From Arachis hypogaea (taxonomy: Eukaryota; Streptophyta; Magnoliopsida; Fabales; Fabaceae), in NCBI RefSeq assembly GCF_003086295.3, contig NC_092040.1, forward strand, positions 4,960,001 through 5,024,000: a stretch of DNA of 64,000 nucleotides, given 5' to 3'. The notes below the pieces were generated by a model. It had not been told where the DNA came from. It was given only the letters and a program-made list of their open reading frames with translations, and did no database searches. The position numbers and the translations under genes were made by a program. Shown one piece after another: positions 11,691-24,121 of the stretch (positions are counted from its first letter, which is position 1; every line of letters begins with the position of its first letter).

Positions 11691-13392
11691 GAGTTATGCT
11701 ACACATACAAATTTTTTTGTCTTACAAGTTTTATAAGTTGGGCTAAATCTAATAAAAACTATATTCACCCACTGGAACGTGATAACATGCGCATTACTCA
11801 ACCGTTTTTAAAGCGCGCTCTCATTCACCATTATGGAAGATACTTCTTCTTCTTCACGTTCTTTCTTCTCCTCCTCCTCTTCCTTCTTCTTCTTCTCCTT
11901 CCTTTTTGCGTTCCTCCTTCTTTTTCTTCGCGTGTTTCATCTTCATCGTTGGTTTTTTATTATTGTTGTTATTGCTGCATTTTTTTCTTTTCTTCTTTCT
12001 ATTGATGTTGCAACATTATGTATTTTTTTTTCTTTGTTTGATTTTTTTCCAAGAATAATTATAAGAAAACGAAATAATACGATGAGGAAGAAGAAGCAGT
12101 AGAAGATGAAGAGGAGGAAGAGGAAGAGTTTTGAATGATACAGAACTTATCAAAATAAAAATACACCAAAATATCTTCGTGTTACACCTAAATATCTTCA
12201 TGTTACACCTAAATTTGCTGCAAATACAGAAAAATATTTTCTCTAATGCTTTGTTTTTTTCTTCTTTATTTCTTTCTGTGTTTTAGTTAAATAAATGTAA
12301 TTTGATCCTCTTCCAAGTAATTCTGCAGCATTATGTGTTTCTTCTTCTTCTTTGTTTAATTTTTTTATTTTTATTCTCGTTAAGAGAGTAAAATAAGAAG
12401 AAACTTGAAAACGTAAAATAAAAAGAAAAAGATGAATAAGAAAAAAAGAAGATGGTGATGATGATAAAAAAAAGAACCAGTAGAAAATGAAAAAGAGGAA
12501 GGGAATGAGTTTTGAATTTTGCAGAACTTATCAGAATAAAAATACATCCAACTATTTTCGTGTTACACCTAAATATCTTCGTATTACACCCAAATTTGAT
12601 GGAAATGCAGAAAAATATTTTCTCTAATGATGCGTTTTTTTCTTATTTCTTTCGTTTTTTTAGTTAAATGAATGTAAGTTCATCCTCTTCCAAGTAATTC
12701 TGCAGCATTATGTGTTTTTTTTTTGTTTGAATTTTTTGTTTTTATTCTTGTTAAGAGAGCAAAACAAGAAGAAACTTGAGAAGGTAAAATAAAAAGGAAA
12801 AGATGAATAAGAAAAAGAAGAAGAAGAAGAAGATGATGATGATAAAAAAAGAAGAAATAGTAGAAGATGATAAGGAGAAAGAGGAAGAGTTTTGAATTAT
12901 GTAGAACTTATCAAAATAAAAATACACCTAAAAATTCTTAAAATACACCCAAATATCTTCGTACTACACCCAAATTTACTGTAGAAAAATATTTTTTCTA
13001 ATGCTATATTTTTTCTTCTAAATTGAACCACACCTTAGCCACTTCGTTGGATTCAAAATAATAATCAATTTCGTTCTCGTTCAATTGACAATTTGAACCT
13101 GAATTATTTATTATTTTCAACAACGAGATAACTGATGATGAAGGAGAAAGAGAAAAAAAAAAGAGGAGAAGAAATTTCAATAAAAAAAGAAGGAGGAAGT
13201 GGAGGAGGAAGAAGAGGTAGTGTTGATGATGACGATAACGAAAAAGAAAAATTGTGAAGAAGAAGAAGAAGAGGCACATAAGAAGAAGAAGAAGAAAAAG
13301 AAGAAAAGACACAGAAAAAAACGTAAAAGCGCGTGAATATAAATGACTTGTATAACTTATCTAAAAAAATGCTTGTATATGGAGAATAATCC
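11691..13392. mobile_element. Mutator-like non-autonomous element, CTT-rich family, copy B
   Basis: 1702 bp. The ends GAGTTATGCTACACATACAA (left) and GGATTATTCTCCATATACAA (right, reverse complement) are diverged inverted repeats about 50 bp long. Flanking 9-mers TTTATTAAA (11682-11690) and TTTATCAAA (13393-13401) differ at one base, as expected for an old Mutator-type duplication. The inside has alternating CTT and GAA tracts and about four diverged copies of an ACACC(C/T)AAAT.TTCGT block. Its long open frames are low-complexity and not credible proteins. Confidence 0.7.
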
Positions 13393-13662
13393 TTTATCAA
13401 AAGTAACATGTGCTTCTTGTACTTCACCACTCTTAGTATAAAGACTAATAAGTGCATTATTAATTCAAATATCAGAATTACCAAGAAACACATGACTGTT
13501 TTTGAATCTGCCACCCTTGATCAAGTACTTTTTATATATCTTGTTTAGATTGTAAACGAGATATATAAAAAGTTATCTTATTTATAGTGTAAATCAAATA
13601 TATGTATATATAAATAATTAAATATAATTTTTGAAAATAATAAAAATTATTAATAATTTAAA

Positions 13663-14530
13663 TTAGACTAAACTCTTAAAAATGGAACGTTTCAAATAAT
13701 AGAAAAAATAGACGATTTTAAATGATAGAAAAGATAACAGTACATTTTAAATAATAGTGAAGATGAACTATTTATTTAAAATAAACACGTTAATACATTT
13801 ACTTTTAATAACCGTTGAAATAAATGAAAGCATAAATAAATGTACCATTAAACTGTCTACTATTAACACAATTATTTTTTTTCTAACATTATTAATAATA
13901 CAATTGTTTATTTCATTCACTTAAAACTTTAACTAATATTCTTAGTATATTGTTAGAAATAAAAAACTAAAAGCTTTCTATTGAAAAAATAATTTTAAAA
14001 TTCTAATGATAATAATTAAAAAATTAAACATACATAGGTTTACTTTGTTTATAAAAACTTTTTTATATTTTTATCTCTTTTCTAATAATATTTTTTGTAC
14101 AAAAATAATTTGAAATAATTAAAACTAATATTTGCATTATTGTTTGTGTCTATTTTTTATATATTTTTATAATATAAAAATATTTTGTTTTATTTTTTTA
14201 TTTTAAAAATAATTTGAAAGTAGTTGAGCAGAATTTACGATAGAATAAAAATGAGGGATACGATAATGAAAGAAGCGGTTGAGAATGGAATGCAATTTCC
14301 AAAGAATGAAGGGTTAATGTATTATTTGGATATTAGCGGCCACGATAAAGAGGCCAACATACAATTTAAACAATGGGTAGTTAAAAGAAAGTAAACGTAT
14401 TAACGTGTTTATTTTAAATGGACAGTCCATCTTCCTTATTATTTAAAATGCACTGTTTGTTTTTTTACTATTTAAAATCATTCACCTTCCTTATTATTTG
14501 AAACATTCTATTTTTAAGAGTTTGGTCCAA
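13663..14530. mobile_element. 868-bp inverted-repeat element
   Basis: Left arm about 13663-13805 and right arm about 14388-14530 are inverted copies sharing TTAGACTAAACTCTTAAAAA / TTGGACCAAACTCTTAAAAA and AATAAACACGTTAATAC. The arms carry repeated TTTAAATAATAG-like units. Flanking TTTAAA occurs on both sides but is palindromic, so the duplication is uncertain. The core shows no coding signal. Confidence 0.65.
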
Positions 14531-15835
14531 TTTAAATTATTAATGTTGTTTACACTGTAAACGAGATAATTTTTTATGTACCTCGAGATATATGAAAATT
14601 GAAAAAATACACATAGCTTGTTTACATTGTAAACGAGATACACAAAAAATGATATCGTTTACAGTGTAAACGAGATAGGAGAGGAATATTTATTTTGATA
14701 AATATTTTTTAAATTATTTATTTCAATAATTATTATAATTATTTTATTTATTAAAATAAAAAATTCGATTTTTAATGCTTCAATCGCAATAAACTTTGAC
14801 TTGAATGACTGAATTTGATTATTATCTTGAGCATATTTGATTATAACTATATTTCGTAATTAATAATGCTAGGAACCAAGATGGTTCTAGCTAAAAACAG
14901 CCAAATGCCTCTGAATGAATTTAAAACCTTTACGTGGATGTTGTTTATGTTAGGCATGATGATGTTTTTTTTCTTTGTAAATTGGATGGTTTTGAAATTA
15001 TTTTTTTTATTTATCATCTTTTAGGCATTTAGAGAGAGAGGGGGTGGAGAGACCGAAGCTAATTGAATAAGTTTTCGTGATTCACATTACTGAACGTATC
15101 TCCTCCTAATTTGAATGTGGTGAAACATTTAATAACCAATATTTTAAATCATAAATAGATAAAACTAATTACTATATTTATAATTAATTAAATTGTTCTA
15201 TTTTTTGCTAATTTAGAATTGGTTTCATATACTTTTCTTTTCGTAATATAATTTAGAGTGAAGTTGAATATAATCCGATTATAGTGTGAATTTGAACTTT
15301 GATTTGGATTCTAGAATTTGATTATTACTTTTGTTGTATGTGTTTGATTATAATCAGTTTTGAAGTATGACTTGGTATATGTTTGATTATCTAATTGTAA
15401 CATTGAACTTTGATTATTAACTTTGTTATGTTTGACTATAATGGGATTTTGAAGTATGATTTGGAACATGTTAGATTATAATCTAATTATAACATTGAAC
15501 TTTAATTTGAATTTTTTAATTTAATTATTACTTTGAATGCAGTTGATTATAATTGAATTTTGTAATATGATTTAAAACATGTTTGATTATAATCTAATTA
15601 CAGCATGTGTTTAAATTTTGATTTAAATTATTAAGTTTAATTATTACTTTAAACGCATTTAATTATAATCATATTTTGTAACATGATTTGAAAAGTGTTT
15701 AAAATTATAATTAGGGATATGCAATTATTCCAAAACAACTTGTCTAAAAACACTAGAATTTAAAATAATTTTATAATAATCAAACATATTGTGTATAACT
15801 AAACATAAAATCAATCAAATTATTGTAGTAGTAAT
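14531..15835. other. AT-rich DNA with GTAAACGAG motifs and TTGATTATAAT repeats
   Basis: GTAAACGAGATA occurs near 14554, 14630 and 14661, plus once at about 13552 on the other side of the preceding element. Between 15290 and 15680 are about five diverged copies of a unit around TTTGATTATAATCNNATT spaced by 60-90 bases. No gene. Confidence 0.45.
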
Positions 15836-15843
15836 AATTTATA

Positions 15844-18117
15844 GGGCAATTTACATATTTAAATAAAATTAGAGAAACTTTTACCCAAATACACAAATCA
15901 ACAAATTGTTATTTGTGCAAAATACATTATTATGTAAACCGTAGGAGCCAACCACGATTTTTGATTTATACATAAACCGTGGCTGGTAGGAACGGATTAC
16001 GTGTTAAAACAAAATGACCATAAACCGTGGTAGGCTATCACGGTTTATGAATGCAAGAAAATCTTCATAAAACCTTACTGCCAGCAACGGTTTACGAAGG
16101 AATGGTAATTGGCATAAACCCTTGTAGCCTACAACGATTTATGAGGAGGAAATATCTATATATATGTGGGTGAGATTCAACCTGCATGAGAGATACATGT
16201 TTACATATATTTTTAAAATATAATATAGATACATTTTTAATTATATTAATAAGACGATTAATTTACGTCTGAATTCACAATATAAGAGTAACTTTTGTGA
16301 AACACGTTGAAGAGGATAAAAGTGTGTTTCAATACTTTGAATGATGTTCTTTGATGTTTGACAACTTGTTTTTTTAACGCCAACTTGATTCTGCATCCCA
16401 AAAACTCGTTCATTAGAAGCAAAAAATTATAACTTCTGCATTTACTCAACCCACGTTTAGGTTGTTGCTTGTTATTATTGGTTTTTCCCTAATTTTTTCT
16501 AAATAAATGCTAAGAATATTAAAATAATTATTCTAATTTTTATGCACTGTTTACTATTTTAATTTTTTATAATATGTATTATTGCTCCTATTAGAAATGA
16601 TAAATTAAATAAAAAATTAATTATAAATAATAATAAAAATCTAACTTGTAAAAAATTAGAACTTAAAATAATAATAAAAATAAAATTATTAAGATTACTT
16701 AAAAAGATTACTAAAATATATTATTTTATATATTATTTTTAATTTAATAAATAAATATTACTTTTTACTATAAAAAATACTTAAAAAATTGTCTATTTTT
16801 ATATGTTATTTTTAATTTTATCAATAAATATTAATTTTTATTATAAGAATAAAAAATTATAATATACTAAAATAAAGTACTATAAAAAAATACTATATAA
16901 AAGATACTAAAAAATATAAAAAATTAAATATATTTAAAAATAATATTATAATTTAATATTATATTTTTTTAATAATTAATTATTTATTTATCTAGAAGTG
17001 ATTTTAACTAATATTATCCAAACAATATTTATTTTATTAAAATCAATTTTAGTAAAATTTGTCAAACATAAATCATGTTGGCACAAACTCACTTCTACCC
17101 AAAATCAATTCTACAAAATCACTTCCATTCAAACTCCAGTTTCCCCAACGTGAATCCAAACACACACTTAAAAGTTACTGTTGATAGAAAAATATTTTTG
17201 ATGAAAATAAATTGATTCGGAGTAAGTCAGAAAGAAATTTTAATGCATTTTGAAAATATTTTTAATGCAAACGTGGGGCGAGTAAATACAGAAGCTAAAC
17301 GTGGGTTGAGTAAATGCAGAAGCTATAATTATTCTAATTATTTTAATATTCTTAGCATTTATTTAAAAAAAATTATGAAAAAACCAATAATAACAAACAA
17401 CCACCTAAACGTGGGTTGAGTAAATGCAGAAATTATAATTTTTTGCTTCTAATGAACAAGCTTTTGGGATGCAAAATCAAGTTGGAGTTCAAAAAAAAAT
17501 TGTCAAACATCAAAGAACATCGTTCAAAGTACTGAAACACACTTTTATCCTCTTCAACGTGTTTCACAAAAGTTACTCTTATATTGTGAATTCAGACGTA
17601 AATTAATCGTCTTATTAATATAATTAAAAATGTATCTATATTATATTTTAAAAATATATGTAAAATCTTCCATGACTCCACCACTCAAACCTGACTAAAT
17701 CCTCCCATCCTCTCTCTCAAACTCTCTCAACTATGAAGGTTTCAAAAAATTTTATTGCTTCCAAATGATCTGTGTTGAGCGTCACCGGATTATGTATATA
17801 TATACATATAAACGTAAACCGTGGGAGTCTAGGAGGTTTTACGTTTAATGCAAAATTCCTCATAAACTGTGGTAGCCACCCACGGTTTATGCCTAACACT
17901 TTTCCTTCCTAATCCGTGGTTGGTGGCCACGGTTTACAGCCAAACTTTTCTTTCCATAAAACCTCTCTGCTAACCACGGTTTATGTACAAATCAAAAACC
18001 GTGGTTGACTCCCACAATTTACATAATAATATATTTTGCATAAGTACGTAACAACTTTTTAATTTGTATATTTGGATAAATATTTCTTTAGTTTTATTTA
18101 AATATGTAAATTGTCCC
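15844..18117. mobile_element. 2.27-kb element with ~0.7-kb terminal inverted repeats
   Basis: The outer ends are GGGCAATTTACATATTTAAA at left and GGGACAATTTACATATTTAA in reverse complement at right. A perfect 8-bp duplication AATTTATA flanks it at 15836-15843 and 18118-18125. Arms of roughly 700 bp (about 15844-16560 and 17335-18117) are clearly inverted copies, including the 16258-16449 / 17400-17600 segment. Near each end are clusters of AACCGTGG/CCACGGTT motifs. Long arms with G-rich ends resemble Mutator-like elements, but the duplication looks like 8 rather than 9 bases. The middle is AT-rich without a transposase. Confidence 0.8.
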
Positions 18118-18125
18118 AATTTATA

Positions 18126-19527
18126 ACTAAACTATTATACATGCTCAATGTTAAGTTTGTGTTTTCTCAACCTCCTATATAGTATTAGTGGTTTTAACAT
18201 ACGAGAACTGTGTAATCAATACATAAATTTCATTGTGTAAGAATACAAGCTAGTTTAAGAGTAACAAATATTAAATAATGTACATCAATCAAACATCATC
18301 CTAAAAATTAATCATACAACAACATACTGATAACCTAAAACAAAAAGTAACAAATTGACACTAATACCCACAGAAAAGAACCCAACCTCATATTTAATAT
18401 GCACAACTCTTTTAATGTAGCTATTAAAATGACATTATCAAATTTAGTTTCACTTAAAATGCCTTAAAAGCAAATCTTTAACATTAATGTCGAGTATATA
18501 CTAATCTGAATTTAAAAAAAAGCATATATTCATTCACCATAACTAACTAGAATTTAAATTTTAATAGATATAAAAGGATTTTGATCTTCTAAAGTTTGAA
18601 TTTTAATTTAGAGAGTAAAATGTGATATTCTATTTTTGAATAATTTCTCTTTTATATTTATTTTTAGCCTCACCTATAAAATCAATAATAAAAAATCACA
18701 CTTTACTCTTTAAAGTAAAATTTAAATTTTAGAGAATAAAAATCTAATATAAAAATATAAATTTTAATGTTATAGTTACCGGACCCATTGGCTCCCACGA
18801 GGAGGCATCGAGATCAAAAAAAATGTTGAGCATGAGCAGAAAATCAAACGACTGCCTAAGAGAATTACGATCCCTACACTCTGATTTTTCTAGAACCTTA
18901 TTTTTCTTCTTTAACCGCCTCTTTCTTTTTTTTTTTTCTCTCTCTTCCTCTCTCCACTAATATAGTGATGATTGAAATTTTTTATTAGTTGCGATATTCT
19001 TTTATACACAAAAAATATATAATTTATATATATAAATTAATATAATTTATTAATTAAAAATAATTTAATATTTATATTGACCAAATAATAGTCAAAATTA
19101 TTAAAAGTTGTTACCCAAAATTTTTCTATAGTAAAATAAATGGATATTATAAAAGGTGCCATTTATAGTGGCAGTAAAGGTTCAATGGCTACAATGGCTA
19201 AGTTTGCTGAATCAACCGGTGCCTGACACCTCGAGAGTTTAGAGGTCACTTGATTCTTGAGTTCACTATGTCAACAACAGTAAAATTGTTAATGAAACAT
19301 AATAAATATGTTACTGTAGTTAAAACTGAATTAACAAAAATTTCACCTAAAAAATTAAAAGAAAATTAAATTTTTTTTCGGTATTTGATTTGGAAAAAAA
19401 TAAATTATGCTTCTGTTGTGCTGTTCGGATTCAAGATAATCTGTCACGAACAAATAATAATAATAATAATAATAATAATGCATGATTGAAGTAAAAGAGT
19501 TTAATGAAAAAATGTGAATTTGCTCAC
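18126..19527. other. AT-rich intergenic DNA
   Basis: No gene; an (AAT)n microsatellite at about 19456-19480. The missing 3' exons of the adjacent deformylase pseudogene were looked for here and not seen. Confidence 0.5.
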
Positions 19528-19985
19528 ACCAAGAGATCAAAAGGTCTTTTATCTTGAGCTTCAGCTTCTTTCTCAGTGTTAAGATCAATATATTTTTCTT
19601 TATCTTCCAAAACAATTATCTTCACAGAATTAACGAAAATTAAAATGAAATTACTAAGACTGGCATTGAGATTGTTAACAGAAAATGGAAGAAAGAGAAA
19701 GTTGGGGATACCCTTAAAGGAAGTCCAATCTGAGAAGTAGCGAGGCCAACACCAGGGATTTTTCTCATGACCTTGATCATGTCATCGATAATATTCTGCA
19801 CTCTTTCTGACTTTATCTCTTTCACATTTACTTTCATGGCACGTTCGTGCAGAACCGGTTCTCCAGCTTTGGAGCCCGCGGAACCACCCTGATCCTGCTT
19901 TGGAGTTGAAACATCTCGCCAACGACGTCGTATCTGAGTTCCGTAGTAGTGATATAGGAGCTTTATGCGAACGGAGCAACCACAA
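19528..19985 (-). pseudogene. truncated peptide deformylase 1A (mitochondrial/organellar type)
   Basis: Two exons are recognisable on the - strand. Exon 1 (about 19985-19712) encodes GWFRG, then after a frameshift or small deletion near 19867 encodes [30 protein letters not shown] and [13 protein letters not shown], matching the first conserved region of plant PDF1A (usually GVGLAAPQIG). Exon 2 (19619 to about 19528) encodes IIVLEDKEKYID and AQDKRPFDLL, ending at a possible GTGAGC donor. Downstream exons with the EGCLS and HECDH metal-binding motifs are not found, so no enzyme can be made. Peptide deformylase normally removes the formyl group from new organellar proteins. The 5' limit is uncertain because no ATG is evident. 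Confidence 0.8.
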
Positions 19986-22900
19986 CTACTGCACCACTGC
20001 CCCCATCACCCTATACAGATCGCCCCCATCAGACAAGAATAAATCTAATTTTTTTCGAGTTCATTTTCTAGACGTCCACTGCAAACTTAACCCATTTCTT
20101 GTGGTAGCCAATAACGTCGTCTCTCGCCGATATTCATTGACATTCATACTCTTGCTAAAAGATAGCAATTTCCACTAATATCCCGAGTAAAAGAGATAAG
20201 AGTTACCGTAATTAATTCCTTAAATAAAGATTAACCTAACTAACAATGATGCCATTTGTCATCTTTTTATTTGATGGTCAATAGATAGCCATCACTAGTC
20301 ACCAAAATTGTGGCTACCAAAGGCGTGGCCATTATAAATTTTTAAACTTAACATATACATGTATACAACTATATTGAATGCGAGAAAGCTTTTATTTTGG
20401 GGACGTGGACAAAAATATATATATTTTAGGATCAAATTAGGAGATTCTTCGGCATCTTTAAAAAGTGAAAGAGTATTAATTCCCTTTAGTTGTTAATTAG
20501 TGGCTAAACATTAGTCATATTTAGCTCAGTATTTATTTTTAAATAGCACATATATAAAAGAAGACTTTTATTTTTCACTTAAATACTTATGGATTCCAAA
20601 AATCCAAATTTCAATCTTCAGATATTTTAGTTTATTAAATTTTAACATTTATACATGGGCAATGTAAAATAATTTTTATTTCTCATTAATACTATAAATT
20701 TGTCAAATTATTTGGTTGTAGTAGTAATAACGCAATTAACTACCATTATGGTGTTATATAGATCACTTTCAAAATAATTTTTTCGCCAATATAAATTAAC
20801 TTTGCAGTGAAAATATAGAAATTGATGAACACTTTATTTTGGAGAGAAACGAAATTAACTAAATTTGATCAAGTGAACTTAAGTACTAACGCATAAATTG
20901 ATAGCACAATTCATAAAAATTAAATTCCGATGCATAGTAATTGTTAAAAACAAGAGACTAAAACTGGAAAAATGATATGTATATTATTGAGTGTGTGCAA
21001 GTTGTCTACTCAAGTTGTCTACTTAAGTTGTGTGAAATGATACAATATGAAAGGGTATTTATAGGTACTAAGAGAATCGTAATAATAAGGACGTAATCTC
21101 CTATAATAAATATTCAGATGTACTAAATAATACTAATTGATCCTAATTATATTCTAACAGTAATAGTCCAAACGGGTTTAACTAGGTCAAAATAATAGTC
21201 CATTCCATTTACAAATCAGCCTCAAGTATATGTTACCACCCGAATCTAAGGTAGGACTAAAATTTAAATTCAAGTTTGAATAATCCACGTTGGAATGAAT
21301 GTTCAAACTAAAAACGAATGCGTTCCCATGCGAGCTAAGGTGTGTTATAGCAGACATTTATACTAGATTCCAAAACGAAAGATGAAGCTATATGCCATGC
21401 ATGCTATGACCACACGCCCATACCGCACGAGGGTTATTACTATAAACTATAAACTATATTATATATATGGCGGTTGTAATTCATATTAATAATTTATTAA
21501 TGTATGAGCTTGCGGGTTGCCGCAGCCATTTTGCTTATTATTATCCCAATCACTTCATTCAAACTTTGACCCACGACTTTTCTATATACAGAATATGTTC
21601 AACCTTTCTTAAGATGACTGCAACCTAGTTTTTTAATTAATATTACTGGAAAATATAGCTACCAAATCAACTTTCTTTTGACCTTTTATTTGTTTTTCGA
21701 TTTCCTCATAGTTTACATTGTCTACATTTAAATTCTATAACCATTCGTGTACACACTTGGCAATATCTGCCAAAATACTATCTGTATATTAAAATTAATT
21801 ATTATATATTTATATATAAATATATAATTTAATTTATTTTTAATATATATTTTATATTTTAATATATATTTATATTAATTATTAATTTTAATAATTAATT
21901 TTAGTGTACATTTAAAATAATTACTGTGTGTGTGAAAATTGCTGTGATCATTGATCAATAATATTCAGTATAAAATAATCTTATTTAGTTATATTATTTT
22001 AACATAAAAATTTAACACGACATGCAACCTTTTTTTTCTTTTCTTTTTCATTTATTTATGCAATGATTCTTGCTACCTTTAACATGAATAATGAAAAGTT
22101 TCCTTTCGTTATCATACCTTTATTTTTTATAGGATTGAAAATATATATTTTATCTACGGGTATTTAATTCGGATCAATTCGTTCCAGTAGGGTTGTCTAT
22201 TCGATTTGCTACGGATAAGGTAGGATGTGGTACGAATTTGTTTGCGGGTAAGGTAGGATACAGGTTCAGAGTGAACCCATAATCTACCCTACCGGCACTT
22301 CTAATATATTATATTATATATATGTAAAAGTTATGTATGTAGTGAAGAAAGTGAGTGTTGAATTTACAATCGTTTTCTTATAAAAAATTAAAGTAACTAC
22401 TAAATTAATTGATGATCACATTATTTGTAATTTTATGTTAGATTTCTTTAAGATTTTATTGTTTTTAATTTTAATTTGAACTTAATTTTTTATTTTATAT
22501 TTTATTAATATGTATATAAAATTTGGAATGGTTAAATTTTATATTTACTTAAAAAAATTTTATTTTTCTGCGAATAGTATCGGGTAGAATATGGTTTAGA
22601 ACTTTAGGGTGCGAGTAGGATTAAAATTAAGAGATTCTAAACCCGCAGATAAAATAAAATTTTAAAAAAAATTTCAACCCGCAGATAGAGTCAGACTCTA
22701 TCCTACCTTACATATTGCCCGCACTAATTATTTACCAACATATGATACTAAAATTACAAACAAAAGTATATGCCAACAGTTGCTTAAATTCAGGGATTTT
22801 TTTTAACAAAAAATAACACATATCTTGATAGTATTAAAAGAGAAAAAACTTTACAACTTAGCATTAAATTTTAAGGTTTTTTTTCTTATATAAGATATAA

Positions 22901-23786
22901 AATATAAAATATAAAATATAAAAATTATATATTTATATTGTTTGGCTAATAACATCAATTATGGATTGGGATCTTCAGTGATAACATCAATAATTCTATA
23001 GAATATTATTTACCAAAAATATATAAAAGAATCCTCAGTGATGGTAACACGAATGAATCTATTATCTATAAAGAGCGAATGTTATTATTTATATACAAAG
23101 AAATTATAAACACTATGTAATCATATTCGTATAACAATAAATAATAATATGGTCACATGCCATTTTTTGCTTAGGTTACTCTTATCTTGGTATCATATAC
23201 TATCATACAAAGATTAGATTCGTACTCTACAACATTTTGGTTATTTTGAAGTCCTAAACTTAAAATGCTAATAATTAATAATAAAAACTATATGATTAAA
23301 AGTTTGCGAAGTGATTGGGCCAATCATGTTTCAAGCCTAGAAGTGATTGGACCTATTGAAACGTAACCAATCTATTTAAATAGTTCAGACATAAACGTTA
23401 CGACTTCTACGACCCAAAACACAAAAAGAAGCTACGACTTCGCAGGCCCATTGTTGACTGGACCTCGAGGGTTTCATTTTCCTTGATAGTAATATCTACG
23501 TAGATTAATTAAATTGGATTGGTCTAATGACAAGCTTATTAACTCATTTAAATAAATATTAGGGGTTTAGAGTGGGATTCTAATATCGTATTGTCTATAT
23601 AGCAATTTGTTGACTAATAAAAAACTTTTAAATAGAATTCTGTACGATAACAGATTATTCAACGAATTAGTCTTTTATCGTAGAAAAAAATGTAGATTCT
23701 TATTAAAAAAAAAAACAAAAGGATTTAATTTGTATGTAGACTTAATGATTGTGATCGATCCTTGAATAAACATGTACAATTGATTT
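19986..23786. other. intergenic AT-rich DNA with degraded repeats
   Basis: No gene recognised. About 21780-21910 is the AT-rich repeat also seen near 5890-6085. About 22180-22740 has inverted-looking arms with GGGTA/TACCC and CCCGCAGAT motifs, a probable degraded non-autonomous element. A (TAAAA/TATAAAA) run lies near 22890-22925. Confidence 0.4.
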
Positions 23787-24121
23787 TATAGTTCTCAGAA
23801 CTGAATTGATAATCAAATCAATCGTGTTACAAATTTGTTAGTTTATTAATTTAATCAATAAGTCACTAATTAATAAATATAAATTTAAAAAAATCATTTA
23901 ATTTGTATATGTTATATATTTAAAAAAAAATTTGTTAATTGTTACCTTGTAATTTTGACCGATTTTCTTTCTTAAATAATAAGAATGATGGACTGAATCA
24001 CTTGTAATTTTGACCGATTTTCTTTCTTAAATAATAAGAATGATGGACTGAATCAGTTTAAAATTTAGTTTACCAATTATCCGATCAAACCAATTGGTCT
24101 AATTCAGTTTTAACAACTATG
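23787..24121. mobile_element. hAT-like MITE, same end type as 45870-46643
   Basis: The left end TATAGTTCTCAGAACTGAAT and the right end in reverse complement CATAGTTGTTAAAACTGAAT are inverted repeats and resemble the CATAGTTATTAAAA end of the element at 45870. No clear 8-bp duplication survives. It contains a perfect 55-bp tandem duplication. Confidence 0.5.
23946..24055. repeat. perfect 55-bp tandem duplication
   Basis: 23946-24000 and 24001-24055 are identical and begin CTTGTAATTTTGACCG. Confidence 0.97.

Noticed and set aside
11787..12102. Open frames of 70-90 residues rich in Ser/Phe/Leu (also at 6164-6475, 7218-7403 and 13004-13514)
   Set aside because: They are translations of CTT/GAA tracts inside Mutator-like elements, with no family signature.
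19355..19615. 86-residue - strand frame with a Tyr run
   Set aside because: The Tyr run is the (AAT)n microsatellite, and the part overlapping deformylase exon 2 is in the wrong frame.
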